From assembly GCF_005886875.1 (NCBI RefSeq), contig NZ_PNBY01000034.1, positions 100,986-164,985 of the forward strand: 64,000 nucleotides of DNA, written 5' to 3'. This document shows, piece after piece, positions 54,358-63,948 of this stretch. Both the position numbers and the translations under genes were made by a program. The notes under the pieces are model-generated. The model had not been told where the DNA came from. It was given only the letters and a program-made list of their open reading frames with translations, and did no database searches. The number at the start of each line of letters is the position of its first letter. The first letter of the stretch is position 1. This stretch comes from Pseudoalteromonas aurantia (GTDB taxonomy: Bacteria; Pseudomonadota; Gammaproteobacteria; Enterobacterales; Alteromonadaceae).

Positions 54358-55392
54358 ATGTCACCCGTTAGTCTTACTCACCTTAGTGAAAAAACCTTGT
54401 CACAGGTCCTTACCTTAACAAAATGGTATCAAGTTGAAAATGCACAATTGCATTTGAGCGATAAAGCCCCTTTACGTCAACAAGGGATATTTATCAGTGT
54501 ATTTGGCGATGAGCTAACAGCAATGAGTACCATTGCATTACTGTCGTTTGCTGCACAATATAAGGTTGTGGTGTCTTCTTTGTGCTTGTATCAACCCGAT
54601 TCTCAATTGCCCGTGGGGTTAGTATTGCATAGTGATAGTCACTTGAGTGACACCATGATGAGTGAATTTCGGCATGGATTGAGAGGGGTAGCAGCGGATC
54701 AAGGTTTGCAAGGCTCATGTATTACCAATCCAGCTGATTTAAAGCAAAAAGGCCTTATGGTGATGGATATGGACTCCACAGCCATTTCGATAGAATGCAT
54801 TGATGAAATAGCGCGATTAGCTGGTGTGTATGATGAGGTTGCCAGTGTAACGGCACAAGCAATGGCTGGTAAATTGGCATTTAATGACAGCTTGCATCAA
54901 AGGGTGGGTAAGCTCGAAGGTGTTGAGTTATCCCTTATTCAAACCTTAAAAGATGATTTGCCTTTAATGCCTGGTATTCAAACGTTATGTCGTATACTAA
55001 AAAGCCATGATTGGCATTTGGTGATTGCCTCCGGTGGCTTTACTTGGTTTGCAGAAGCATTGCAAAAACCCCTTCAGTTAGATGCGTATTATGCTAATGA
55101 ATTGGAAATTTCCGATAACAGATTAACAGGTCATGTGATTGGAGATATCGTTAATGCGCAGCGCAAAGCGGATATTTTATCGGATATTAGAGCTAAGTTA
55201 GCGTTACCTAAGCAGCAGTGCGTCGCGATTGGTGATGGCGCTAATGATTTGGTGATGATGGCCGAAGCCGGCACCGGTATTGCCGTACACGGTAAGCCCA
55301 AGGTGGTTGCTCAAGCCGATGCGGCAATTTGCCAAGGGTCATTATTACAAGTGCTTTATTTGCTCGCTATACCAGCGAAATCGGATCATTAA
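54358..55392 (+). CDS. serB: Phosphoserine phosphatase
   Basis: Last step of serine synthesis. HAD-type catalytic domain from about residue 130 with nucleophile Asp137 and acid Asp139 (VMDMDSTAISIECIDEIA), SGGFTWF, and GDGANDLVMMAEAGTGIA near the C-terminus. The N-terminal 125 residues form the ACT-like domain found in long SerB proteins. 344 residues. TTAGGAGCC precedes ATG 54358. Confidence 0.96.
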   Translation: MSPVSLTHLSEKTLSQVLTLTKWYQVENAQLHLSDKAPLRQQGIFISVFGDELTAMSTIALLSFAAQYKVVVSSLCLYQPDSQLPVGLVLHSDSHLSDTMMSEFRHGLRGVAADQGLQGSCITNPADLKQKGLMVMDMDSTAISIECIDEIARLAGVYDEVASVTAQAMAGKLAFNDSLHQRVGKLEGVELSLIQTLKDDLPLMPGIQTLCRILKSHDWHLVIASGGFTWFAEALQKPLQLDAYYANELEISDNRLTGHVIGDIVNAQRKADILSDIRAKLALPKQQCVAIGDGANDLVMMAEAGTGIAVHGKPKVVAQADAAICQGSLLQVLYLLAIPAKSDH

Positions 55393-55431
55393 TACAATAG
55401 GGCATGTGTTACGCGTGTTACGCTTATAAAA

Positions 55432-55460
55432 CAGAGCTGTCACTTAGCGAAGCAGCTCTG
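55432..55460. terminator. Inverted repeat between serB and ibpA
   Basis: CAGAGCTG and CAGCTCTG separated by 13 bases, between convergent genes, but without a T run. Possible Rho-dependent or weak terminator. Confidence 0.4.
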
Positions 55461-55495
55461 TATGCCACAACATGAAAAAAGGTTAGAAGAGCGAG

Positions 55496-55942
55496 TTAAT
55501 CTTGCAATACATTACCGGTGTTAATGGCGATTTTTCTAGGCTTGAGTGCTTCTGGCACTTCACGCTGTAGATCAATAATAAGTAAACCGTTATCTAATTC
55601 GGCACCAAGGATGCGAACATGATCCCCTAATTGGAACTTACGTTCGAAGTTGCGCTCTGCAATACCTTGATGGATAAATTGTCGCTGTGTCGTGTTACCA
55701 CTTGCGGCTTTTTCACCTTTAACTAGTAAGGTGTTATTTTCTGACTCTATAGACAATTCAGTATCATTGAATCCGGCAACAGCCATGGTAATTTGATACC
55801 TGTCGTTGTCTAGCGCTTCAATATTATATGGTGGGTAGCTAGGTTGCTTTTCACCATTGCGCTGTGCTGCTTCCATTAATGATGATAAATGGTCAAAACC
55901 AATGAATGAGCGGTGTAGTGGTGTTAAGTCGATAGTTCGCAT
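55496..55942 (-). CDS. ibpA: Small heat-shock protein Hsp20 (IbpA type)
   Basis: ATP-independent holdase that coats aggregating proteins. 148 residues with an alpha-crystallin domain at about 40-125: YPPYNIEALDNDRYQITMAV, VKGEKA, and the IAERNFERKFQLGDHV stretch of IbpA/IbpB; N-terminus PLHRSFIGFDHL also matches IbpA. ATG 55942 is preceded by GAGGA at 7 bases. Upstream are a sigma-32-type promoter and a possible RNA thermometer. Confidence 0.95.
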   Translation of the reverse strand: MRTIDLTPLHRSFIGFDHLSSLMEAAQRNGEKQPSYPPYNIEALDNDRYQITMAVAGFNDTELSIESENNTLLVKGEKAASGNTTQRQFIHQGIAERNFERKFQLGDHVRILGAELDNGLLIIDLQREVPEALKPRKIAINTGNVLQD

Positions 55943-56053
55943 ATTTGCATCCTCATAAAGCGATTAATGATGGTGTTTATTCTTTTTAATAAGCAATAAA
56001 CACCAATATAAACATATGGTTAATTTTAATTTTGGACCCTGTCGGCGTCCTAA
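55943..56053 (-). promoter_or_regulatory. Candidate ROSE-like RNA thermometer, ibpA leader
   Basis: The inferred leader is about 110 bases. UUGCUUAU (55996-55989, minus strand) can pair with AUGAGGA covering the Shine-Dalgarno (55956-55950) leaving one G bulged, the helix typical of ROSE elements. A separate 11-bp hairpin TGGTGTTTATT / AATAAACACCA (56005-55995 with 55981-55971) puts UUGCUUAU in its loop, so the two pairings may compete or form a pseudoknot. Confidence 0.5.
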
Positions 56054-56060
56054 ATATGTT

Positions 56061-56087
56061 GTATGGACAGCGCTATATTTTTTCAAG
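56061..56087 (-). promoter_or_regulatory. Sigma-32 heat-shock promoter of ibpA
   Basis: Minus strand CTTGAAA (56087-56081), 13-base spacer, TCCATAC (56067-56061); consensus CTTGAAA and CCCCATNT. Confidence 0.75.
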
Positions 56088-56139
56088 GAGATGAGGGAAA
56101 TAAATTTTAGTTTTATTATATTTATGTGGGGGCCCTGTG

Positions 56140-56613
56140 TTATTCAATGGCTGAAATACAACTTTTACATAACTCTAAATAGGCATGAATATTGTCACCA
56201 GCCCAGAGTTGTTGGCGTTTTTTTTCTTGTAAAATAACGGCTTTAAATTCAGTAAAGGGGATGTCAGAAAAGTGAGAAATATAATATTCGAATGCTTTTT
56301 TGACCGTTCGGTTGCCCAATGCGGCATCACTAATGACGGAGTCGCTTGCATCGATTAATAATCGCGTGCATACAACAAAGCGTTCATTTGGTGTATTCGC
56401 AGTTTGAATTCTGGCCATGCGCTCTTTTAACATTAACTGCTCTTCTTTTGCTAACTCCATAACAATACCGCCCAAATGCGTTTTTTGGCGACTTGCAGAT
56501 TCTAATTTAGAATTGGCTCGCTTTAGCTCTCGTTTTATGTTTTCGCCTCTAACAAATAATAAAATCATTAAAAAAACTGAAAAAACGATACCACCGACGA
56601 CAGTCATTGACAT
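56140..56613 (-). CDS. Unknown membrane-anchored helical protein
   Basis: A 157-residue protein: N-terminal transmembrane helix (about 4-22, TVVGGIVFSVFLMILLFV), a basic coiled-coil stretch (RGENIKRELKRANSKLESAS), then a helical domain (LAKEEQLMLKERMARIQTAN; RFVVCTRLLIDASDSVISDA; IHAYLELCKSCISA). No family recognised. ATG 56613 lies within a poorly defined ribosome site; a nearby in-frame ATG two codons later is possible. Isolated between ibpA and pdhR, transcribed away from pdhR. Confidence 0.7.
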   Translation of the reverse strand: MSMTVVGGIVFSVFLMILLFVRGENIKRELKRANSKLESASRQKTHLGGIVMELAKEEQLMLKERMARIQTANTPNERFVVCTRLLIDASDSVISDAALGNRTVKKAFEYYISHFSDIPFTEFKAVILQEKKRQQLWAGDNIHAYLELCKSCISAIE

Positions 56614-56977
56614 AGTACACCTTTAATTACGTTCAGGGTTTCTCTAATTATTGTTTATAAAGGGGCTTATTACAAAGAGGGACGTAAGCGCATTAGCGCA
56701 TAATATCGAGTGTGTTTAAAAGTAACCACAGTGTTTTCAAAACACTTAACTGGTCAGACCTTTTTTATAACGCTTCTCAAATGTATATTTTTGTATAAAG
56801 TTTAGACTCTAGTTTGCGGTTGTTGAAGGCAATAATACGCAGATTTTTGACAGTACAGCTTGATTTTGGTACCGTATTGTTCAAATTTGGTATGACCAAT
56901 TTACCTTTTGGTTTTAATACTCCAACTTACTGATGGTTTCAGCGGTTGGCAATACACCTAAATTCGGCGATTGATTA
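56614..56977 (+). promoter_or_regulatory. Regulatory gap upstream of pdhR
   Basis: A 364-base region with no supported ORF. It holds a TTGACA (56847-56852) with a weak TACCGT 17 bases on, and the PdhR-like operator just downstream, so the likely start of the pdh message is near 56882 with a 95-base leader. Confidence 0.5.
56886..56902. promoter_or_regulatory. PdhR-like operator of pdhR-aceEF
   Basis: TTTGGTATGACCAATTT: one base different from the two operators before oadGAB. In E. coli the PdhR box also lies just downstream of the transcription start. Confidence 0.78.
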
Positions 56978-57727
56978 ATGTCTTTAAAGATAAAAGCAGC
57001 TAAGTTATCAGATGTTATTTTGGAACAACTCGAAAACATGATCTTAGAGGGGTCATTGATGCCGGGTGCTAAGTTGCCGCCAGAAAGAGAGCTTGCCAAA
57101 CAGTTTGATGTGTCTCGACCTTCATTACGAGAAGCGATTCAAAAGCTAGAAGCGAAAGGACTGGTTACACGGCGTCAAGGTGGCGGAACGTATGTAAAAA
57201 ATCAATTAGAAGAAGGGCTCACTGATCCCTTGTTTGATTTGATCAGTAAACACCCTGAATCTCAATTTGATTTACTTGAGTTTCGTCATGCGCTGGAAGG
57301 TATTGCAGCTTATTACGCGGCTTTACGCGGTACCGGCACTGATTTTGAAAAAGTACAACATAGTTTTGATCGTATTGCCTCTGTTCAAGGTGATTTAGCA
57401 CAAACGGCTGCCGCGATTAACACATTTCATTTTACCGTAGCAGAAGCGTCACATAATGTGGTGTTACTGCATTTAATGCGCGGAATGCAAACGTTATTGG
57501 AACAAAATGTATTACAGAACTTAACGGTTCTAGTACAAAAATCAAACGTCAGTGAGCAGCTGGCTGAACATCGTAAAGTATTAATGGATGCCGTGATCAA
57601 CGGTAATCCAGAGCAAGCACGGTTAGCGAGTAATGCACACTTGGCGTTCATTGAAGAAGCCTTATTACAAGCAGGTAAAGAGCGCTCTCGAATAGAGCGA
57701 AGCCTTAGACGGACCAAGCAACAGTAA
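56978..57727 (+). CDS. pdhR: Pyruvate dehydrogenase complex repressor PdhR
   Basis: GntR/FadR-type repressor released by pyruvate. N-terminal winged helix (about 8-75: LPPERELAKQFDVSRPSLRE, AIQKLEAKGLVTRRQGGGTY) and C-terminal FCD effector domain (about 85-235: LLEFRHALEGIAAYYAAL, HFTVAEASHNVVLLHLMRGM). 249 residues, first gene of pdhR-aceE-aceF, 62 bases before aceE. Its own upstream operator implies autoregulation. Confidence 0.95.
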   Translation: MSLKIKAAKLSDVILEQLENMILEGSLMPGAKLPPERELAKQFDVSRPSLREAIQKLEAKGLVTRRQGGGTYVKNQLEEGLTDPLFDLISKHPESQFDLLEFRHALEGIAAYYAALRGTGTDFEKVQHSFDRIASVQGDLAQTAAAINTFHFTVAEASHNVVLLHLMRGMQTLLEQNVLQNLTVLVQKSNVSEQLAEHRKVLMDAVINGNPEQARLASNAHLAFIEEALLQAGKERSRIERSLRRTKQQ

Positions 57728-57789
57728 TTAAGTTGGTTTGTTAAAACTGAATAAATAAATTCGTATTTTAAACATAAGGAACACTCCAT

Positions 57790-60456
57790 ATGTCTGAAGT
57801 CAATAAATTTGACGTAGACGCGTTAGAAACCAAAGAGTGGTTGCAAGCGCTTGAGTCGGTAGTAAAAGAAGAAGGTGTAGAGCGCGCTCAGTTCTTGCTA
57901 GAGCAAGTTTTAGAGCAAGCACGTCTTGATGGCGTTGATATGCCAACTGGCATCACGACTAACTATGTAAACACAATTCCAGCTGATAAAGAGCCAGCTT
58001 ACCCAGGCGATGTAAACATTGAACGTCGTATTCGCTCTATCGTTCGTTGGAATGCGATTATGATCGTATTACGTGCGTCAAAGAAAGATCTTGAGCTTGG
58101 CGGACATATGGCGTCTTACCAGTCGTCAGCAGCATTTTATGAAATGTGTTTTAACCATTTCTTCCGTGCACCAAATGAAGTAGATGGCGGTGATTTAGTT
58201 TATTACCAAGGTCATATTTCACCAGGTATTTATGCGCGTGCTTTCCTTGAAGGGCGTTTAACTGCTGAGCAGCTAGATAACTTCCGTCAAGAAGTGGATG
58301 GAAAGGGTATCTCTTCATACCCTCACCCTAAGCTGATGCCTGAATTCTGGCAGTTCCCAACGGTATCTATGGGCTTAGGTCCAATTGCATCGATTTATCA
58401 AGCGCGTTTCTTAAAGTACCTTGATGGCCGTGGTATGAAAGATACTTCAGCACAGCGTGTATATGCGTTCTTAGGTGATGGCGAAATGGACGAGCCAGAA
58501 TCACGTGGCGCAATCTCGTTTGCTGCGCGTGAGAAATTAGACAACTTATGTTACTTGATCAACTGTAACCTACAGCGCCTAGATGGGCCAGTAATGGGTA
58601 ACGGTAAAATCATTCAAGAGCTAGAGGGCCTATTCAAAGGTGCTGGCTGGAATGTGATCAAAGTTGTTTGGGGGTCAGGTTGGGATAAGTTACTGGCTAA
58701 AGACACAACCGGTAAGTTACTAGAATTGATGAACGAAACTATCGACGGTGACTATCAAACTTATAAAGCAAAGAATGGCGCGTACGTACGTGAACATTTC
58801 TTTGGTCGTTATCCTGAAACAGCAGCATTGGTTGCTGATATGACAGATGATGAAATTTTTGCCTTGAAACGTGGTGGACACGAGCCGTCTAAATTGTTTG
58901 CTGCCTTTAAAGCTGCACAAGAAGAGAAAGGTCGTCCAACGGTCATCCTAGCCAAAACTGTAAAAGGTTATGGCATGGGGGAAGCCGCAGAAGGTAAAAA
59001 CATTGCGCACCAAGTTAAGAAAATGGACCTAACACACGTTGAGCATTTACGTTCACGTCTAGGACTTGAGGACTTGGTGACTGACGAACAGCTTAAAGAT
59101 TTACCGTATTTAATGCTAGAAGAAGGTTCGAAAGAATATGAGTACCTTCATGCTCGTCGTAAAGCGCTTCACGGTTATACTCCGCAGCGTTTACCTAACT
59201 TTACACAAGCACTAACATTACCTGAAGTTGATGCGTTTGCGCCATTATTGCAAGAGCAAAAGCGTGATATTTCTACCACGATGGCATTTGTTCGTGCGCT
59301 TAATGTGTTACTGAAGGACAAGGGTATTGGCAAAAACATCGTGCCAATTATTGCCGACGAAGCACGTACGTTTGGTATGGAAGGTTTATTCCGTCAAATT
59401 GGTATTTATAACCCGCATGGCCAAAACTATACACCGCAAGACCGTGATATTGTTTCTTACTATAAAGAAGAGAAATCAGGTCAGGTATTGCAAGAAGGTA
59501 TCAATGAGCTAGGCGCTATGTCTTCGTGGGTTGCTGCTGCAACGTCATACAGCACCAGTGATTTACCAATGATCCCATTCTATATTTATTACTCTATGTT
59601 TGGTTTCCAACGTGTTGGTGATATGGCATGGATGGCAGGCGATCAGCAAGCTCGTGGTTTCTTATTAGGCGCGACAGCGGGTCGTACAACACTCAACGGT
59701 GAAGGCTTACAGCATGAAGATGGCCACAGTCATATTCAAGCTGCAACAGTGCCTAACTGTATTTCTTATGACCCAACATTCGGTTACGAAGTTGCGGTAA
59801 TTATGCAAGATGGTATTCGTCGTATGTACGGTCCTGAGCAAGAAAACGTGTTCTACTACTTGACGCTAATGAACGAAAACTATCATCAGCCAGCAATGCC
59901 TGAAGGTGCTGAAGAAGGTATTCGTAAGGGTATCTACAAACTAGAATCTAACACGGGTGAAAAAGCCCATGTTCAGTTACTGGGTTCAGGCACTATCTTA
60001 AACGAAGTACGTAAAGCGGCTGTTATTCTAAGCGAAGAGTACGGTGTTGCTTCTGATGTTTACTCGGTAACCTCATTCAATGAGTTAGCGCGTGATGGTC
60101 AAGCGGTTGAACGTTTGAACATGCTTAACCCGCAAAACGATGCGCAAGTGCCATATATCGCCACTGTGCTAGGTGATTCACCAGCCATTGCTGCAACAGA
60201 TTATATGAAAAATTACGCTGAGCAAGTACGTGCCTTTATGCCAAGCACTTCTTACAAAGTGTTAGGTACTGATGGCTACGGTCGCTCAGATAGCCGTGAG
60301 AATTTGCGTCGTCACTTTGAAGTGAACGCGGGTTACGTTGTGGTTGCTGCGCTAACAGAGCTTGTTAAGCAAGGCAAAGTTGAATCATCAGTGGTTGTTG
60401 AAGCGATTAAGAAGTTTGATATCGATACAACAAAAACTAACCCACTTTACGCATAA
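57790..60456 (+). CDS. aceE: Pyruvate dehydrogenase E1 component (homodimeric)
   Basis: Thiamin-diphosphate enzyme that decarboxylates pyruvate and acetylates the lipoyl groups of E2. 888 residues, typical of the homodimeric gammaproteobacterial E1. TPP-binding motif [20 protein letters not shown] through [11 protein letters not shown] in the N-terminal domain; middle domain with [28 protein letters not shown] downstream; C-terminal transketolase domain. AAGGAA precedes ATG 57790. aceF begins 11 bases after the stop. Confidence 0.98.
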   Translation: MSEVNKFDVDALETKEWLQALESVVKEEGVERAQFLLEQVLEQARLDGVDMPTGITTNYVNTIPADKEPAYPGDVNIERRIRSIVRWNAIMIVLRASKKDLELGGHMASYQSSAAFYEMCFNHFFRAPNEVDGGDLVYYQGHISPGIYARAFLEGRLTAEQLDNFRQEVDGKGISSYPHPKLMPEFWQFPTVSMGLGPIASIYQARFLKYLDGRGMKDTSAQRVYAFLGDGEMDEPESRGAISFAAREKLDNLCYLINCNLQRLDGPVMGNGKIIQELEGLFKGAGWNVIKVVWGSGWDKLLAKDTTGKLLELMNETIDGDYQTYKAKNGAYVREHFFGRYPETAALVADMTDDEIFALKRGGHEPSKLFAAFKAAQEEKGRPTVILAKTVKGYGMGEAAEGKNIAHQVKKMDLTHVEHLRSRLGLEDLVTDEQLKDLPYLMLEEGSKEYEYLHARRKALHGYTPQRLPNFTQALTLPEVDAFAPLLQEQKRDISTTMAFVRALNVLLKDKGIGKNIVPIIADEARTFGMEGLFRQIGIYNPHGQNYTPQDRDIVSYYKEEKSGQVLQEGINELGAMSSWVAAATSYSTSDLPMIPFYIYYSMFGFQRVGDMAWMAGDQQARGFLLGATAGRTTLNGEGLQHEDGHSHIQAATVPNCISYDPTFGYEVAVIMQDGIRRMYGPEQENVFYYLTLMNENYHQPAMPEGAEEGIRKGIYKLESNTGEKAHVQLLGSGTILNEVRKAAVILSEEYGVASDVYSVTSFNELARDGQAVERLNMLNPQNDAQVPYIATVLGDSPAIAATDYMKNYAEQVRAFMPSTSYKVLGTDGYGRSDSRENLRRHFEVNAGYVVVAALTELVKQGKVESSVVVEAIKKFDIDTTKTNPLYA

Positions 60457-60467
60457 GAGGTTTAATC

Positions 60468-62360
60468 ATGACAATCGAAATTCATGTTCCTGACATTGGC
60501 GCGGATGAGGTTGAAGTAACCGAGATCCTAGTAAGTGTGGGTGATACAGTAAGTGAAGATCAATCTTTACTTACTGTTGAAGGTGATAAGGCTTCTATGG
60601 AAGTGCCTTCTGCACATGCTGGCGTAGTGAAAGAAATAAAAATTTCAGAAGGCGATACGGTTGCAACCGGGTCGTTAATTATGGTCTTTGAAAGCCAAGG
60701 TGCAGCGCCTGCTGCCCCTGCGGCTGAAGTAGCGACACCTGCTGTAGCGGCTGAAGTAGCAGCCCCAGCTGCTAGCGCAGAGTTAAAAGAAGTCCATGTA
60801 CCAGATATTGGTGGTGATGAAGTTGAAGTGACCGATATTATGGTTGCTATTGGCGACACAGTTAGCGAAGACCAATCAATTTTAAACGTAGAGGGCGATA
60901 AGGCCGCTATGGAAGTACCAGCGCCATTTGCGGGTATTGTTAAAGAGATCAAAGTGAACGTTGGCGATAAAGTATCAACGGGCAGCTTAGTGTTTGTTTT
61001 CGAAACGGCCGGTTCAGCGCCAGTTGCAGCTCCTGCTGTTGAAGCTACAGCCCCTGCGGCACCAGTAGCCAATGCCAACAAAGAAGTGAATGTTCCTGAT
61101 ATTGGTGGCGACGAAGTTGAAGTGACCGATATTATGGTCGCGGTTGGCGATACAGTTAGCGAAGATCAATCAATCTTAAACGTAGAAGGCGATAAAGCCG
61201 CTATGGAAGTACCAGCACCGTTTGCTGGTACAGTGAAAGAGATCAAAGTAAACGTTGGCGATAAAGTATCAACGGGTTCATTGGTATTTGTATTTGAAGT
61301 CGCAGGCAGTGCACCAGTTGCAGTACCGGTTGCGCAAGCAACGCCGACACCTTCTTCACCAGCACCTGCAGCTAAGCCTGCATCAGCGCCAGCGGCTTCT
61401 AATGTTAAAGAAGAATTTGAAGCGAACGCATCTTATGCGCATGCCTCTCCGGTAGTGCGTCGTTTAGCGCGTGAGTTCGGTGTAAACCTAGCGCGTGTTA
61501 AAGGCACTGGCCGTAAAGGGCGTGTGGTTAAAGAAGATGTGCAGAACTATGTGAAAGAGCTGGTTAAGAAAGTTGAATCAGGTCAAATCTCTAACAACAA
61601 CTCTGGTGGTGGTGAGCTTGGTCTTATCCCTTGGCCAAAAGTTGACTTTGCTAAATTTGGTGAAGTAGAAGAGAAGAAACTATCTCGTATTCAGAAAATT
61701 TCAGGTGCAAATCTGCATCGCAACTGGGTGCAAATTCCACACGTAACGCAGTTTGATGAAGCAGATATCACAACGCTTGAAGCATTCCGTAAAGAACAGA
61801 ATGTCTTGGCTGAGAAGAAAAAGCTTGGCGTTAAGATCACACCACTTGTGTTTGTGATGAAAGCGGCTGCAAAAGCGTTGGAAGAGTTCCCAACGTTTAA
61901 CTCGTCACTGTCGCAAGACGGTGAAAGCCTAATTCTTAAGAAATATGTCAATATTGGTGTTGCGGTTGATACACCAAACGGCTTGGTTGTTCCAGTGTTT
62001 AAAGATGTGAATAACAAAGGCATTATTGAGCTATCACGTGAGTTGATGGACATTTCTAAAAAAGCCCGTGATGGTAAGTTAACCGCATCAGACATGCAGG
62101 GCGGCTGTTTCACAATTTCAAGCTTGGGTGGTATTGGTGGTACGGCATTTACTCCTATCGTCAATGCACCTGAAGTCGCTATCTTAGGGGTTTCTAAATC
62201 AGAAATGAAACCTAAGTGGAATGGTAAAGAATTTGAGCCGCGCTTAATGGTGCCGCTAAGTTGTTCATATGATCACCGTGTAATTGACGGTGCATTGGCA
62301 GCACGCTTTACTGTGACACTCGCTAACTACTTAAGCGATATCCGTCAGTTAGTAATGTAA
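60468..62360 (+). CDS. aceF: Dihydrolipoyl acetyltransferase (E2), three lipoyl domains
   Basis: Core of the pyruvate dehydrogenase complex, moving acetyl from lipoyl arms to CoA. Three lipoyl domains with lipoylated lysines at 41, 145 and 243, each in an EGDK context, separated by Ala/Pro/Val-rich linkers; peripheral subunit-binding domain at about 322-360 ([20 protein letters not shown]); catalytic domain from about 390 ending in [17 protein letters not shown] with active-site His603. 630 residues, as in E. coli. Domains 2 and 3 differ at only about three residues. No terminator before it; a terminator separates it from lpdA. Confidence 0.97.
   Translation: MTIEIHVPDIGADEVEVTEILVSVGDTVSEDQSLLTVEGDKASMEVPSAHAGVVKEIKISEGDTVATGSLIMVFESQGAAPAAPAAEVATPAVAAEVAAPAASAELKEVHVPDIGGDEVEVTDIMVAIGDTVSEDQSILNVEGDKAAMEVPAPFAGIVKEIKVNVGDKVSTGSLVFVFETAGSAPVAAPAVEATAPAAPVANANKEVNVPDIGGDEVEVTDIMVAVGDTVSEDQSILNVEGDKAAMEVPAPFAGTVKEIKVNVGDKVSTGSLVFVFEVAGSAPVAVPVAQATPTPSSPAPAAKPASAPAASNVKEEFEANASYAHASPVVRRLAREFGVNLARVKGTGRKGRVVKEDVQNYVKELVKKVESGQISNNNSGGGELGLIPWPKVDFAKFGEVEEKKLSRIQKISGANLHRNWVQIPHVTQFDEADITTLEAFRKEQNVLAEKKKLGVKITPLVFVMKAAAKALEEFPTFNSSLSQDGESLILKKYVNIGVAVDTPNGLVVPVFKDVNNKGIIELSRELMDISKKARDGKLTASDMQGGCFTISSLGGIGGTAFTPIVNAPEVAILGVSKSEMKPKWNGKEFEPRLMVPLSCSYDHRVIDGALAARFTVTLANYLSDIRQLVM
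60787..61302 (+). repeat. Near-identical lipoyl-domain repeats in aceF
   Basis: Two direct repeats of about 220 bases (about 60787-61005 and 61081-61302) encoding lipoyl domains 2 and 3, differing mostly at third codon positions. Domain 1 is more diverged. Confidence 0.85.
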
Positions 62361-62366
62361 TTTGCT

Positions 62367-62399
62367 GTCCCGCCTCATAAATAGGCGGGACATCTTTTT
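62367..62399 (+). terminator. Terminator between aceF and lpdA
   Basis: GTCCCGCCT-CATAAAT-AGGCGGGAC followed by ATCTTTTTG. Strong stem, so lpdA probably needs its own promoter as well as read-through. Confidence 0.85.
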
Positions 62400-62435
62400 G
62401 TGTGAATGATACAATTTTTAAACTCTCTCTGCCTT

Positions 62436-62472
62436 GTACCAAATATTGAGTATGTGGCAGGCATTTTGGTAC
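62436..62472. promoter_or_regulatory. Inverted repeat in the lpdA upstream region
   Basis: GTACCAAA and TTTGGTAC 21 bases apart. The ATTTTGGTAC 10-mer recurs upstream of pdhR (56863-56872). The half-sites resemble PdhR half-boxes, but the spacing is not that of a PdhR operator. Confidence 0.35.
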
Positions 62473-62523
62473 GGATACTCTTTTTGAGTACAGTCCCGTT
62501 CGAATAATAGTTAAGGTAATAAC

Positions 62524-63948
62524 ATGAGCAACGAAATCAAAACTCAAGTTGTTGTACTAGGCGGTGGTCCTGGTGGTTACTCAGCAGCATTCCGTGCTGC
62601 GGATCTAGGTTTAGACGTTACACTAATTGAATCTCGCAACACCTTAGGTGGTGTATGCTTGAACGTTGGTTGTATCCCTTCAAAAGCATTACTTCACGTT
62701 GCTAAAGTCATTGATGATGCAGCTGAAATGTCTTCACACGGTGTTACATTTGGTGCGCCGCAAATTGACTTAGATAAAATCCGTACGTGGAAAGAGTCTG
62801 TGATCGGTCAATTGACTGGTGGTTTAGACGGCATGGCTAAAATGCGTAAAGTAAGCGTAGTGAGTGGCTATGGTAAATTTACCGGCTCTAATACGATTGC
62901 AGTTGAAGGCGAAGCGGGTACTACGACAGTCACTTTTGATAACGCTATTATCGCAGCCGGTTCTCAACCAGTTAATCTACCTTTCATCCCAGAAGATGAT
63001 CGTGTAATAGATTCTACTGGTGCATTAGAGCTTAAAGACGTACCAGAGAAACTACTTGTATTAGGTGGTGGTATCATTGGTCTTGAGATGGGTACTGTTT
63101 ACCGTGCACTAGGATCTCAAATTGATGTGGTTGAATTTGCTGATCAGCTAGTACCTGCTGCAGACAAAGATATCATTAAGATTTACCAACGCTATGTGAA
63201 AGACAAGTTTCACGTGATGTTGTCGACTAAAGTGGTTGCTGTAGAAGCGAAAGACGATGGTCTATATGTGACGTTTGAAGGCAAGAAAGCACCAGCTGAA
63301 CCAGTACGTTATGACAAAGTATTAGTGGCTGTTGGCCGTACGCCAAATGGTAAGCTTTTAGATGCTGATAAAGCGGGCGTCAATGTTGATGAGCGTGGCT
63401 TTATTAGTACTGATAAGCAAATGCGTACCAACGTGAATAACATCTTCGCAATTGGTGATGTTGTTGGTCAGCCAATGCTTGCACACAAAGCGGTGCATGA
63501 AGCGCACGTTGCTGCTGAAGTGATTTCAGGTCAGAAGCATTTCTTCGATCCTAAATGTATTCCTTCAATTGCATACACAGATCCTGAGATTGCATGGGTT
63601 GGTGTTACTGAAAGAGAAGCAAAAGAGCAAGGCCTTAGCATTGAAACTGCGGTATTCCCGTGGGCTGCATCTGGTCGTGCTATCGCTTCTGCGCGCACTG
63701 AAGGGTCTACAAAGCTTATCTTTGATAAAGAGTCTGGTCGTGTTATCGGTGGTGCAATGGTCGGTATTAATGCCGGTGAAATGTTAGGTGAAATTGGCCT
63801 AGCTGTTGAAATGGGCGCGGATGGTGAAGACCTTGCGCTAACAATTCATGCTCACCCGACATTGAATGAGTCTATTGGACTTGCAGCTGAAATATTTGAA
63901 GGGTCAATCACTGACTTACCAAATAAAAAAGCAGTAAAGAAAAAGTAA
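62524..63948 (+). CDS. lpdA: Dihydrolipoamide dehydrogenase (E3)
   Basis: Flavoprotein that reoxidises dihydrolipoyl arms of the pyruvate and 2-oxoglutarate dehydrogenase complexes. 474 residues: FAD motif VVLGGGPGGYSAA (residues 10-22), redox disulfide Cys45/Cys50 in GGVCLNVGCIPSKALL, NAD motif VLGGGIIGLEMG near 185, second FAD motif AIGDVVGQPMLAHKA, and catalytic His in HAHPTLNES. AAGGTAATAAC precedes ATG 62524. E3 is shared by several complexes, which suits separate promoter control. Confidence 0.97.
   Translation: MSNEIKTQVVVLGGGPGGYSAAFRAADLGLDVTLIESRNTLGGVCLNVGCIPSKALLHVAKVIDDAAEMSSHGVTFGAPQIDLDKIRTWKESVIGQLTGGLDGMAKMRKVSVVSGYGKFTGSNTIAVEGEAGTTTVTFDNAIIAAGSQPVNLPFIPEDDRVIDSTGALELKDVPEKLLVLGGGIIGLEMGTVYRALGSQIDVVEFADQLVPAADKDIIKIYQRYVKDKFHVMLSTKVVAVEAKDDGLYVTFEGKKAPAEPVRYDKVLVAVGRTPNGKLLDADKAGVNVDERGFISTDKQMRTNVNNIFAIGDVVGQPMLAHKAVHEAHVAAEVISGQKHFFDPKCIPSIAYTDPEIAWVGVTEREAKEQGLSIETAVFPWAASGRAIASARTEGSTKLIFDKESGRVIGGAMVGINAGEMLGEIGLAVEMGADGEDLALTIHAHPTLNESIGLAAEIFEGSITDLPNKKAVKKK

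Noticed and set aside
60560..61081. Long minus-strand ORF of 173 codons rich in Ala, Thr and Ser
   Set aside because: Antisense of the Ala/Pro-rich AceF linkers and lipoyl domains; no ribosome site and inverted codon bias.
61691..62164. Minus-strand ORF of 157 codons
   Set aside because: Antisense of the conserved AceF catalytic domain; no family resemblance.
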